Positions 1-7,518 of a DNA stretch of 7,631 bases are shown here, piece after piece. Source of the stretch: Longimicrobiales bacterium. GTDB lineage: Bacteria; Gemmatimonadota; Gemmatimonadetes; Longimicrobiales; Gaopeijiaceae. Where the stretch lies: NCBI GenBank assembly GCA_022428035.1, contig JAKMDG010000466.1, positions 1 through 7,631 of the forward strand, written 5' to 3'. Within the stretch, counting starts at the first letter, position 1. Each line of letters opens with the position of its first letter. Below the pieces are notes generated by a model. It saw only the letters and a program-made list of their open reading frames with translations, ran no database searches and was not told where the DNA came from. A program made the translations under genes and the position numbers.

Positions 1-2361
1 GAGTCGTGGTCGTGGGACGACGCATACGATTACGGATTTTCCGAGACCTCGAGCCATTTCTGGGTCGAAAAGACGCAGACCAGTGACGACGCGGAGCACG
101 ACGGAACCGGCCTCATTCTCCGCAACCTGTCCGAGGGCTACGAGGAACTCATCGGGAGCGTCTACCAGCTCGCGATGAACGAGGCTGGCACCCACCTTGC
201 GTACACGATCGACGCGGAGGGCGGAGACGGAAACGGTCTATACGTGGTCGATCTGTCGAACGGCGCCCGACGTGGCCTCGACAACAGCAAGGAGCGCTAC
301 TCCAGGCTGATGTGGTCCGAGGACGGACGGTCGCTCACCGTCCTGCGTGGAACCGCACCCGACGGCCTGACCGAGCGCGAAAACACGGTTCTCGCGTTTT
401 CAGGCATCGGTGAGGGTGTACCACTGCGCTACGAATTCGGGCCCGACATCGAAGGGCTCAATGACGGCTGGGTCCTGAGCGAGAAGGACCGACTGGTTTT
501 CAACGAAGACGCCTCGATCCTCTTCGTCGCAACAAAGCCGCAGGAAGAGGAGCTCGACGAGTGGGGGGAAGACGGACTCCCGCTCGCCGACGTCAACATA
601 TGGCACTGGGAGGACGACCGGATCCAGTCCCAGCAGCAGAGACAGCTCTCCCTGGACCAGGACCGGACCTACGTCGCTGCGCTGCACCTGCAGAACGCCC
701 GACTCGTACATCTGGCTGACGAGGAGATGCGCTCTGTCCAGATCACGAAAGACGGCCGGTGGGGCATCGGAAGCGATGATCGTGCATACGTCTCCGACTG
801 GAAGCCCAACTACGCTGACTACTACCGGATCGACACCTGGTCCGGCGCTCGGACGCCCGTACTTGTGGGTCACCTCCGGACGCTTGGCCTCTCGCCCGAC
901 AGCGATCACTTCCTCTACTGGAAGAGCGGCGACATCTGGGACTACCGGACGGACGAAGATCGGCATGTGAACCTGACGGAAAACGCGCCGACCGACTTCA
1001 CCAACCAGCAGTTCGATCGCTTTGGTGAAAAGCCTCCGCACGGGGTAGCTGGCTTCACCGCGGACTCCAACGGCATCGTCCTCTACGACCGTTACGACGT
1101 CTGGTACCAGTCGTACGATGCGGACCCCGCGGTGAACCTCACCGAAGGATACGGAACGGAGGGGGAGATCCAGCTTCGTGTGGTCGAAACCGACGCGGAG
1201 ACCGAGACACTCGACCTCGAGGGTCCGATCCTGCTCGAAGCGTATGGTGAATGGACCAAGAAAGAAGGCTTCTTCGAGCTCGACGGGCGTGACCTCGAGG
1301 AGATCACCTGGGAGGACCGCCGCTTCTCCTACCCGCTGAAAGCGGCAGACGCGGACCGATATCTCTTCACTGTGCAGACGTGGCAGGACTTTCCCGACCT
1401 CTGGATCAGCGATGGCGACTTCAGCGATCGCGAGCAGATCTCGGACGCGAATCCCCAGCAGAACGAATTCCTGTGGGGCTCCCGCATTCTGTTCGACTAC
1501 ACGCTATCAGATGGGACGCCGCTCCAGGGGACGCTCGCCGTTCCGGAGACGTATCAGGAGGGAGAGCGCCTGCCGATGGTCGTGCGCTTCTACGAGAAGT
1601 ACTCGCAGGACCTCCACCTGTATCCGGCCCCGATCTATCGGCATCAGCCAAACTTCGCCGGCCTCGTCAGCGGTGGGTATCTGCTCATGCAGCCGGACGT
1701 GCACTTCCGCATCGGGAGTTCACACTCGGACATGCTCGAGGCGGTCGAGGCCGCGACGCAGAAGGTCATCGACATGGGCTTCGCCGATCCGGACGCCGTG
1801 GGTCTCAGCGGGCACTCGTACTCCGGTGGAGGCAGCGCCTACATCGCGACCCGGTCGACCATGTTCTCCGCGATCGCGCACGGCGCCGCACCCATCAATC
1901 TGGTGAGTGAGTTCAACCAGCTCTTCGTCGGAAGCGGCCAAAACAACCACAGCTATGACATCTACGGTCAGGGCCGGTACGCGACGAATCCGTACGACGA
2001 CTTCGATCTGTACTGGCGGGAGTCGCCGATCTCTGGTGTCAAGACGATGGACACACCCGTCCTCTACCTGCACGGCGAGTCGGATCCGACAGTGAACTGG
2101 GAGCAGGGGCTCGAGTGGTACAACGCGCTTCGCTTCCTCGAGAAACCGGTCATCTGGCTCTCGTATCCGGACGAGGGACATGGGTTGAGGAAGCTCCAGA
2201 ACCGGATCGACTTCCAGTATCGGCTCCAGGATTTCTTCGGTCACCATCTTCGCGATGAACCGGCACCGGGCTGGATGACCGACGGCATTCCTCAGGTAGA
2301 CAAGGAACGGCACCTGCGGGAGTACGCCCCCCGGATCTTCAGGCCGCGCCTGGTGGGGTAA
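1..2361 (+). CDS. S9 family (prolyl oligopeptidase-type) serine peptidase, 5'-truncated by window edge
   Basis: The frame is open from base 1 with no stop, so this is the C-terminal 786 codons of a longer gene. The Met at base 175 is probably internal, because the residues before it read as continuous propeller-type sequence. The N-terminal part up to about base 1490 is rich in Trp, Asp and Tyr repeats typical of the S9 beta-propeller that gates substrate entry. The C-terminal part from about base 1500 is the alpha/beta-hydrolase domain. The likely triad is Ser in GLSGHSYSGG (Ser codon 1816-1818), Asp in HGESDPTV (2083-2085) and His in DEGHGL (2179-2181), in the expected order. Members cleave peptides, often after Pro or other small residues, and are commonly exported; the signal peptide would lie outside the window. 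The nucleophile elbow has Ser where most S9 enzymes have the first Gly of GxSxGG. The gene ends with TAA, 24 bases from a convergent gene. The family is clear; substrate and location are not. Confidence 0.93.
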   Translation, partial: ESWSWDDAYDYGFSETSSHFWVEKTQTSDDAEHDGTGLILRNLSEGYEELIGSVYQLAMNEAGTHLAYTIDAEGGDGNGLYVVDLSNGARRGLDNSKERYSRLMWSEDGRSLTVLRGTAPDGLTERENTVLAFSGIGEGVPLRYEFGPDIEGLNDGWVLSEKDRLVFNEDASILFVATKPQEEELDEWGEDGLPLADVNIWHWEDDRIQSQQQRQLSLDQDRTYVAALHLQNARLVHLADEEMRSVQITKDGRWGIGSDDRAYVSDWKPNYADYYRIDTWSGARTPVLVGHLRTLGLSPDSDHFLYWKSGDIWDYRTDEDRHVNLTENAPTDFTNQQFDRFGEKPPHGVAGFTADSNGIVLYDRYDVWYQSYDADPAVNLTEGYGTEGEIQLRVVETDAETETLDLEGPILLEAYGEWTKKEGFFELDGRDLEEITWEDRRFSYPLKAADADRYLFTVQTWQDFPDLWISDGDFSDREQISDANPQQNEFLWGSRILFDYTLSDGTPLQGTLAVPETYQEGERLPMVVRFYEKYSQDLHLYPAPIYRHQPNFAGLVSGGYLLMQPDVHFRIGSSHSDMLEAVEAATQKVIDMGFADPDAVGLSGHSYSGGGSAYIATRSTMFSAIAHGAAPINLVSEFNQLFVGSGQNNHSYDIYGQGRYATNPYDDFDLYWRESPISGVKTMDTPVLYLHGESDPTVNWEQGLEWYNALRFLEKPVIWLSYPDEGHGLRKLQNRIDFQYRLQDFFGHHLRDEPAPGWMTDGIPQVDKERHLREYAPRIFRPRLVG

Positions 2362-2385
2362 TCCGGTCTGAGGACACGGAGCAGG

Positions 2386-3606
2386 TCAGAGAGGCGGCTG
2401 CTCGATCGTTGCCTCTTTGGCGTCAACTCCGGACACGTCGTGCGCCTCGGTCCGAACAGCTGACGGTCCAACGGCCATCGCCTCTTCCTGCTGCTCCCCG
2501 AACATCGTCCAGATCGCCAGGAACATGGCTGCAATGATCGGCCCGATGACGAAGCCGGAGATGCCGAATGTGGTCAGCCCTCCGAGCGTCGACACAAGAA
2601 TCAGCCAGTCCGGCATCTTGGTGTCCCGACCAACCAAAAGAGGGCGGAGGATGTTGTCCGCGAGTCCGATCACGAAGAACCCGTAGATCAGGAGGATGAG
2701 CCCCTTCACTGGTGCTCCACCCACGACCAGAAACAGCGCAGCAGGGAGCCACACGAGCGTCGCCCCGACCGCAGGCAGAATCGACAGGAAGATCATCACG
2801 ACGCCCCAGAAGACCGCGCCCTGAATTCCGAGGATCATGAACATGATCCCCCCGAGCAGACCCTGCACAGCGCCGACTACGAGGGTGCCCTTGATCGTCG
2901 CACGACCTACCTCAGCGAACTTGTTGAAGAGGTCTCGCTCCCGATCGTCCCCAAGTGGCAAGGCCCACATGGCCCGCTCCAGCATCGAATCCCCGTCACG
3001 TAGAACGAAGAAGAGGAGGTAGAGCATGACGAAGAACATGGCTGCGAAACGACCTACGTTCTGCCCCACACTCACGGCCAACCCGGCGATGAACCCACTC
3101 GCATCGAGTGCTGCCTGAGAGATTCGCTCCTGAATCGTCTCCGGGACGATCCCCGCCCGCTCGAGCATGGCCACGAACTCGGGGGGAAGCGACTCCTCTA
3201 ACCGAATCAGGATCGCACCCGGGGCCACGTCACCCTCCTGCAGGCTCTGGTAGAGGAGAAGCCCCTGATCCGCGACTGCTCCGGCGATCAGAAGCGTCGG
3301 TACCAGGACCGTGACGAGAATGACCAGCAGCGTCATGACGGCCGAGAGAGACACGCGCCCCATCAGCTTTTGCTCGAACCACTTCTGAACGGGCTGGAAA
3401 AGTACACCCATGAGGGCTGCCCAGAAGATGGGCTGAAAAAAGCCCGAGAGAACAGAAAAGAGAAGCAGAGTGAGCGTGACGAGCAGACCCAGGAAGAAGC
3501 CTTTCTCAATCGATGCGGCGAACGTCTCCGACGACTCTGTTTGGGCTTCGTTCACAGAGCCCTCCCCGTTTGGCTCATCGCTGACTCTAATCGTCGGATC
3601 ACTCAT
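2386..3606 (-). CDS. AI-2E family transporter (PF01594 / PerM-like multi-pass membrane protein)
   Basis: A 406-residue protein with the architecture of the AI-2E/UPF0118 family, whose members include TqsA-type exporters and Na+/H+ antiporter-like proteins. A polar N-terminus (1-34) precedes paired hydrophobic helices (about 36-70 and 86-110). An extracytoplasmic loop follows (about 115-168), then further helices (about 170-202, 240-296, 300-318 and 335-368). Family signatures visible are FVLRDGD (200-206), GTLVVGAVQG (240-249), LPAVGATLVWLP (277-288) and DNILRPLLVGRDTKMP (317-332), followed by a Gly-rich last helix with GFVIGPI. The C-terminal 38 residues are polar. I chose the ATG at 3606 because it overlaps the upstream gene's stop as ATGAGTGA and has a GAGG three bases upstream. 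An alternative ATG at 3633 adds nine residues. The gene is probably translationally coupled to the small gene before it. Substrate cannot be inferred, as the family is functionally diverse and the name should not be read as proof of autoinducer transport. Confidence 0.92.
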   Translation of the reverse strand: MSDPTIRVSDEPNGEGSVNEAQTESSETFAASIEKGFFLGLLVTLTLLLFSVLSGFFQPIFWAALMGVLFQPVQKWFEQKLMGRVSLSAVMTLLVILVTVLVPTLLIAGAVADQGLLLYQSLQEGDVAPGAILIRLEESLPPEFVAMLERAGIVPETIQERISQAALDASGFIAGLAVSVGQNVGRFAAMFFVMLYLLFFVLRDGDSMLERAMWALPLGDDRERDLFNKFAEVGRATIKGTLVVGAVQGLLGGIMFMILGIQGAVFWGVVMIFLSILPAVGATLVWLPAALFLVVGGAPVKGLILLIYGFFVIGLADNILRPLLVGRDTKMPDWLILVSTLGGLTTFGISGFVIGPIIAAMFLAIWTMFGEQQEEAMAVGPSAVRTEAHDVSGVDAKEATIEQPPL

Positions 3607-4066
3607 CACCCTCAGGGGCTGACGAGGGCTCATCGCCCGACCGAGTGTGGCCTTTCTCTGTTACGTCCTTCCCTCGCAGCGCGTCAGAGCCGGCACGCAG
3701 ACGCTGCATGACGTCCTCCCGGCTGACGGACTGGCCTTTGATCATGCGTTCGATCTCACCCACGATGCTGTCGTCGTCTTCGTCGGCTCCACCGAAAAGC
3801 CCCTCATCACTGCCTCGCTCGTCCATGCGAAGAACGACGCTGTGCAGATTCAGCCATCGGTCGAAGCGCTCGCTGGCACGCACGACCGAGTAAAACAGAC
3901 GCGGACGCTTTCCTCGACCGGAAATGAAGTCGAGGATGATCGCGACGATCGACAAGTTGAACGCAACCAGGTCCTTCAGTCCGTCGAGGGCCAGCTTGAT
4001 CTGAAAGATCGCGAAGTCGCGAAGTGTCACGTTCCGTGACGTAACGGTCATCGGTTTGTTGGGCAT
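3599..4066 (-). CDS. Small protein of unknown function with one hydrophobic segment, paired with the AI-2E transporter
   Basis: A 155-residue protein I do not recognise as a named family. Residues 1-30 are amphipathic. Residues 31-49 form a hydrophobic stretch (LKDLVAFNLSIVAIILDFI) long enough to span or sit in the membrane. A basic turn follows (RGKRPR, 51-56), then LFYSVVRASERFDRWLNL (57-74), which looks like a conserved helical segment. From about 81 on, the protein is highly charged, with an acidic cluster (DEDDD, 95-99), a helix-forming stretch (101-130) and a polar tail. This suggests a membrane-anchored protein with a cytoplasmic acidic tail. Its stop overlaps the start of the transporter gene by 8 bases, so the two are probably cotranscribed and coupled. 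The start at 4066 lacks a clear Shine-Dalgarno; a second ATG five codons in (4051) is possible. The coding call rests on the overlap, composition and position rather than recognised homology. Confidence 0.78.
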   Translation of the reverse strand: MPNKPMTVTSRNVTLRDFAIFQIKLALDGLKDLVAFNLSIVAIILDFISGRGKRPRLFYSVVRASERFDRWLNLHSVVLRMDERGSDEGLFGGADEDDDSIVGEIERMIKGQSVSREDVMQRLRAGSDALRGKDVTEKGHTRSGDEPSSAPEGDE

Positions 4067-4072
4067 ATGTTC

Positions 4073-4078
4073 AATCTA
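4073..4078 (-). promoter_or_regulatory. Possible -10 element for a leaderless transcript of the minus-strand pair
   Basis: On the minus strand the hexamer TAGATT (TANNNT type) ends six bases before the ATG at 4066. Transcription starting at the usual distance would therefore begin at or next to the start codon. No Shine-Dalgarno is visible before that ATG, which fits a leaderless mRNA. No convincing -35 is present. A six-base match is easily fortuitous, so this is tentative. Confidence 0.25.
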
Positions 4079-4109
4079 CGGTCGAGGCCGTACTGTCGCT
4101 TACGGGAGT

Positions 4110-4130
4110 CCCCGACCCGTGGGTCCGGGG
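4110..4130. repeat. GC-rich inverted repeat (hairpin) in the divergent intergenic region
   Basis: CCCCGACCC (4110-4118) faces GGGTC (4121-4125) and GGGG (4127-4130). The arms pair as nine G-C-rich positions with one bulged C at 4126. Only GT separates them, so the terminal pair must open to form a loop. There is no T run on either side, so it is not a standard intrinsic terminator. It lies 44 bases upstream of the minus-strand start and could be an operator or a structure in an upstream leader. Confidence 0.4.
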
Positions 4131-4162
4131 CATCGTCATCAGGTCGAAAGACCCTACGATCG

Positions 4163-4216
4163 CATGCTCGATCAGGTTCGCCAGACCCCGGTCCACCAGG
4201 AAGCCAATCGAGCATG
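4163..4216. repeat. 10-bp perfect inverted repeat, spacer 34 bases
   Basis: CATGCTCGAT at 4163-4172 is the exact reverse complement of ATCGAGCATG at 4207-4216. It sits about midway between the two divergent start codons, where a shared regulator site would be expected. No known operator is recognised. The 34-base spacer is long for a single dimer site but would suit a stem with an internal loop or two half-sites about four helical turns apart. Confidence 0.45.
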
Positions 4217-4234
4217 TCGAGGATTCAGGAGCAG

Positions 4235-4273
4235 TACGAATCACAGCAGGAACCATTCACAACGGGATTCGTA
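4235..4273. repeat. 8-bp perfect inverted repeat upstream of the DUF4159 lipoprotein gene
   Basis: TACGAATC at 4235-4242 is the exact reverse complement of GATTCGTA at 4266-4273, with 23 bases between the arms. It ends 38 bases before the lipoprotein start. It overlaps the zone where the plus-strand promoter or 5' leader should be, so it may be an operator or leader stem. An 8-bp repeat can arise by chance in a region of this size. Confidence 0.35.
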
Positions 4274-4311
4274 GGTAAGGAACCCCACGCGCCCAGACCC
4301 GGACCGAGCCC

Positions 4312-5214
4312 ATGAGGCGACCCTCCCACGCCGGCACCATGCTGGTCGTCGCCGCACTCTCCGTGCTCGGAGGGTGCAGCCATGACCTGGGAGAGGAGCG
4401 TCCTGCAAGTCCTCGGACGTCCGAACTTCCGCCGATCTTTCGTCCCGGCTTCGAGTTACTGGCTCAGGAAGCTCCACCCGCAGTGCGCCCTCCGTCCGCA
4501 GGTGAGATGGGACCCCGGATGGTCGAGGATGAATTGCCCGGGCGCTATCCGTTCTACTGGACGCGCGCGGTCTACTCGGGGTACGGGCGAGGCTTCTATG
4601 GTGGACGTGGCGGAGGGTCGTGGGCGACCGACTATCCGAAGGGGGATCGACAGTTCCTCGTGGTGCTCAAGCGTCTGGTCCGCCTCAACGCATACGATTG
4701 GGAAAATGCGGTCTCCCTGGCAGACCCCGGGATCCGTCGTTTCCCCGTCATCTACGCCGTCGAAGTCGGGCGCATGGAGATGACGGACGAAGAGGTCGCA
4801 GGCCTGCGCAGCTACCTCGACGCGGGGGGCTTCCTCATCGTCGACGACTTCTGGGGTTCACGCGAGTGGCAGGTATTCGAGTGGAACATGGCCCGCGTCT
4901 TCCCCGAGCGAACGATCGTCGACCTCAATCTCGATCACCCGATTTTCAGCGCCTACTACGACATCGAAGAGGTCCTGCAGGTCCCCAACATCAACAACGG
5001 GGCCAACGGCTATCAGACGCATGAGCGCGACGGCTACACTCCGTACGTGAAAGGCATCCTGGACGACGAGGGTCGCCTGATGGTCGTCATCAACTGGAAC
5101 ACCGACCTCGGCGACGCGTGGGAGTGGGCTGAGAGCCCGTACTATCCGCTCGAGTATTCGACGTTCGCTTACGAGATGGGTGCGAACATGATCGTCTACG
5201 GCATGAGCCACTGA
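4312..5214 (+). CDS. DUF4159 domain-containing lipoprotein
   Basis: A 300-residue exported lipoprotein. Residues 1-21 form a lipoprotein signal peptide: positively charged RR near the start, a hydrophobic core, then the lipobox LGGC with the acylated Cys at 22. Ser at +2 favours release to the outer membrane under the E. coli rule. A Pro-rich linker (about 25-75) leads into a DUF4159 domain (about 78-299). Its opening RYPFYWTRAVYSGYG is followed by a Gly/Tyr-rich loop, ATDYPKGD (105-112), FPVIYAVEVGRMEMTDEEV, and the YLDAGGFLIVDDFWG segment (168-182). This last matches the Rossmann-like, amidotransferase-related fold expected of DUF4159, without an obvious nucleophile Cys. The molecular function of the family is unknown. 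It is probably first in a plus-strand operon, nine bases before the VWA protein gene, which suggests an envelope complex. The start at 4312 gives a good signal peptide although its Shine-Dalgarno is weak; a second ATG at 4339 would leave the signal too short. Confidence 0.88.
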   Translation: MRRPSHAGTMLVVAALSVLGGCSHDLGEERPASPRTSELPPIFRPGFELLAQEAPPAVRPPSAGEMGPRMVEDELPGRYPFYWTRAVYSGYGRGFYGGRGGGSWATDYPKGDRQFLVVLKRLVRLNAYDWENAVSLADPGIRRFPVIYAVEVGRMEMTDEEVAGLRSYLDAGGFLIVDDFWGSREWQVFEWNMARVFPERTIVDLNLDHPIFSAYYDIEEVLQVPNINNGANGYQTHERDGYTPYVKGILDDEGRLMVVINWNTDLGDAWEWAESPYYPLEYSTFAYEMGANMIVYGMSH

Positions 5215-5217
5215 GGA
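5213..5217 (+). promoter_or_regulatory. Ribosome binding site for the VWA/amidotransferase-like gene
   Basis: GAGGA overlaps the TGA stop of the preceding gene and lies six bases before the ATG at 5224. It fixes this start over the second in-frame ATG three codons later and indicates translational coupling with the lipoprotein gene. Confidence 0.7.
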
Positions 5218-5223
5218 ACCATC

Positions 5224-7518
5224 ATGGACACCATGTTCGAGTTCCTCTTCAAGTACCGCGGTATCGCCTTCGAACAGGGCGACCTCGCGTTCGGCGCACC
5301 GGGCTCGTTTCGACTGTGGCTGGGAATCGCGGGTCTCGTTGCTGCAAGTGCGGTCGCGACCTACACCATCGCCCGCGGCAAGAGTACGGTCGTCGATCGC
5401 GGCATCATGGCGAGCCTTCGGGTCGGGCTGCTCGGCCTGCTTGTCTACTGCCTCATGCAGCCCACACTGCTCATCTCGACCGTCGTCCCTCAGCAGAACT
5501 TCGTGGGCGTACTCATCGACGACTCCCGCAGCATGGGTCTCGACAACGAAGACGGGACCCAGCGCAGCGACTTCGTCGCTGACGCGTTCATGCCCGGCGC
5601 GGGCACGCTCTTCGATGGCCTGTCCGAGCGATTCGTTCTGCGCTTCTTCCGCTTCTCAGACTTCGCCGACCGAATCGACGGACTTGGGGAACTCACATTC
5701 GACGGCACACACACCAACGTAGCCGGCGCCCTCGACGCAGCGCGTGAAGACCTGGCTGGCGTCCCGCTGGCTGGCCTTGTGATGGTGTCTGACGGCGCGG
5801 ACAACGACGATCGACCACTCACGGAAGCGCTGGTCCCACTCCAGGCAGCCGGTGTACCGGTCTTTACCGTCGGCGTCGGCGACGAGGTCGTAGAGCCCGA
5901 CATCGAGCTCGGCCGCGTAGAGCTCCCGCGCGCCGTACTCGAAGGCTCGACCCTCATGGTCGATGTGGTCGTGACCCAGCACGGGTTCGGCGAACGTACA
6001 GTACCGATCGTCGTGTCGGACGACACCCAGATTCTCGCCGAGGAGACCGTCGAACTCGGCCCCGACGGCGAGCCCGTTGTGGCACGTATCGGGTTCGAAC
6101 TCGAGCAGGGAGGATCCCGTCGGATCGAGTTCCAGATTCCGACACAATCGGGGGAGCGGGTCGCCGAGAACAACAACCGGACCGCCTGGGTGGATGTGCG
6201 AGGCGAGCGTGAGAAAATCCTCTATTACGAGGGAGAGCCACGCTTCGAGGTCAAGTTCATGCGACGGGCCGTCGAGGACGATCAGAATCTTCAGCTCGTC
6301 GTGCTGCAGCGCACAGCCGAGAGCAAGTTCCTGCGCCTCTCCGTATCCGACAGCACAGAGCTCGCCTTCGGATTTCCGACAACCCGAGAGGAGCTGTACC
6401 GCTACCGCGCCCTCGTGCTGGGGTCGGTCGAGGCCTCGTTCTTCACGCATGATCAGCTCCAGATGATCGCCGATTTTGTCTCCGTGCGTGGCGGTGGCCT
6501 GCTCTTCGTGGGAGGACACAGCGCCTTCGCGGAAGGCGGATGGATGGGCACCCCGGTCGAGGAGGTGCTGCCGGTCATCCTCAACGAGCCCCAGGCGACC
6601 GGGCCCCAGGGACACTTCGCCGAAGTCAGGGTCCTTCCCACGCCTGCTGGCCTCGCGCACCCGGCCGTCCAGCTCGACGCCGAGCTGGACGCGGTCCCGG
6701 CCCGATGGGATTCGCTCCCGCCCCTCACGGTGGTCAACCCGATCACGCAGGTGCGACCTGGTGCGACCACACTGCTCGAGGGCACGAATACGGACGGAAT
6801 GACAGTCGACCGACAGATCGTGCTCGCCTTTCAGCGCTACGGCCGTGGCACCTCGATCGCCCTCACGCCGCAAGACACATGGCTCTGGCAGATGCATGCC
6901 GACGTACCGCTCGAGGACCAGAGCCACGAATCGTTCTGGCAGCAGATGCTCCGCTGGCTCGTGGATGGCGTCCCCGACGCAGTCTCTGTCGCGACCGATC
7001 AGGAGCGTGTCGAGCCGGGTGAAGCAGTGCGTGTCGTCGCAACGATCTCGGACTCGACCTATCTGGAAGTCAACGACGCTGGTGTGATCGCCCGGGTGAC
7101 CAGCCCTTCCGGCATGGTCGAAGAATTACCGGTGGAATGGACGGTGGAAGAAGACGGCGAGTACGTCACCGAGTTCCGACCCAGCGAGATGGGCGACTAC
7201 GAGATCGAACTCGAAGCGACCCGGGAAGGCTCGATCCTGGGGACGGACCGGTCCGTTCTGCATGTCGCCCGCAGTGACGATGAGTACTACGCGTCTGCGC
7301 GCCGAACGTCTTTGCTCCAGCGGGTGGCCGACGAGACGGGGGGCCGGTTCTACACGCCGGAGAACGTCACCACGTTACCGGAAGACATCTCGATCAGCGG
7401 GGCCGGTGTGACCCTGACCGAAGAGCATGATCTCTGGGACATGCCGGCGATTTTTCTACTCATGCTGATCCTCATGGGCGCAGAGTGGGGCTTCCGTCGA
7501 ATCCGGGGGCTCGTGTGA
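5224..7518 (+). CDS. Membrane-anchored VWA domain plus glutamine-amidotransferase-like domain protein
   Basis: A 764-residue inner-membrane protein with a large extracytoplasmic part. Two N-terminal membrane helices (about 30-50 and 62-86) precede a von Willebrand factor A domain (about 92-215). Its metal site (MIDAS) is intact: D99-x-S101-x-S103 in LIDDSRSMG, T164 in THTNVAGAL and D190 in VSDGADN. A beta-rich, probably Ig-like region follows (about 218-325). Next comes a class I amidotransferase-like Rossmann domain (about 330-585), including RYRALVLGSVEASFF and RGGGLLFVGGHSAFAEGGW. The usual Cys nucleophile is absent from the GGHSAF elbow (430-435), so amidotransferase catalysis is unlikely. 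A second Ig-like region (about 587-680), a TGGRFYTPENV segment and a C-terminal membrane helix (about 740-757) complete it. The architecture resembles BatA/BatB-type VWA membrane proteins, for which protein-protein or protein-ligand binding is inferred. It sits between the DUF4159 lipoprotein and a secreted protein, overlapping the latter by four bases. Confidence 0.9.
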   Translation: MDTMFEFLFKYRGIAFEQGDLAFGAPGSFRLWLGIAGLVAASAVATYTIARGKSTVVDRGIMASLRVGLLGLLVYCLMQPTLLISTVVPQQNFVGVLIDDSRSMGLDNEDGTQRSDFVADAFMPGAGTLFDGLSERFVLRFFRFSDFADRIDGLGELTFDGTHTNVAGALDAAREDLAGVPLAGLVMVSDGADNDDRPLTEALVPLQAAGVPVFTVGVGDEVVEPDIELGRVELPRAVLEGSTLMVDVVVTQHGFGERTVPIVVSDDTQILAEETVELGPDGEPVVARIGFELEQGGSRRIEFQIPTQSGERVAENNNRTAWVDVRGEREKILYYEGEPRFEVKFMRRAVEDDQNLQLVVLQRTAESKFLRLSVSDSTELAFGFPTTREELYRYRALVLGSVEASFFTHDQLQMIADFVSVRGGGLLFVGGHSAFAEGGWMGTPVEEVLPVILNEPQATGPQGHFAEVRVLPTPAGLAHPAVQLDAELDAVPARWDSLPPLTVVNPITQVRPGATTLLEGTNTDGMTVDRQIVLAFQRYGRGTSIALTPQDTWLWQMHADVPLEDQSHESFWQQMLRWLVDGVPDAVSVATDQERVEPGEAVRVVATISDSTYLEVNDAGVIARVTSPSGMVEELPVEWTVEEDGEYVTEFRPSEMGDYEIELEATREGSILGTDRSVLHVARSDDEYYASARRTSLLQRVADETGGRFYTPENVTTLPEDISISGAGVTLTEEHDLWDMPAIFLLMLILMGAEWGFRRIRGLV

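Noticed and set aside
175..177. The ATG at 175 as the true start of the S9 peptidase
   Set aside because: The frame is open to base 1 with peptidase-like sequence before this Met, no signal peptide follows it, and no Shine-Dalgarno precedes it.
400..1041. A 213-codon open frame on the minus strand, antisense to the S9 propeller
   Set aside because: The plus-strand frame continues through it as propeller-type sequence into a catalytic domain. The antisense product has no recognisable features.
1720..2313. A 197-codon minus-strand open frame opposite the S9 catalytic domain
   Set aside because: It is opposite the triad-bearing region of the peptidase; its Arg/Val-rich composition is that of a shadow frame.
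2362..2385. A transcription terminator between the convergent S9 and AI-2E genes
   Set aside because: The 24-base gap has no stem with a T run on either strand. Termination may be factor-dependent or use sequence inside the genes.
3647..4039. A 130-codon plus-strand open frame opposite the small minus-strand gene
   Set aside because: The minus-strand frame has the 8-base overlap with the transporter and a membrane-like segment. The plus frame has neither a good ribosome binding site nor recognisable features.
4110..4130. The GC-rich hairpin as an intrinsic terminator
   Set aside because: No T run follows on either strand, and it sits upstream of both divergent genes rather than after one.
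5656..6927. A 423-codon open frame on the minus strand, antisense to the VWA gene
   Set aside because: It lies wholly inside a well-supported gene with recognisable domains. Its translation has no motif or membrane/signal logic, and long antisense frames are common in GC-rich genes.
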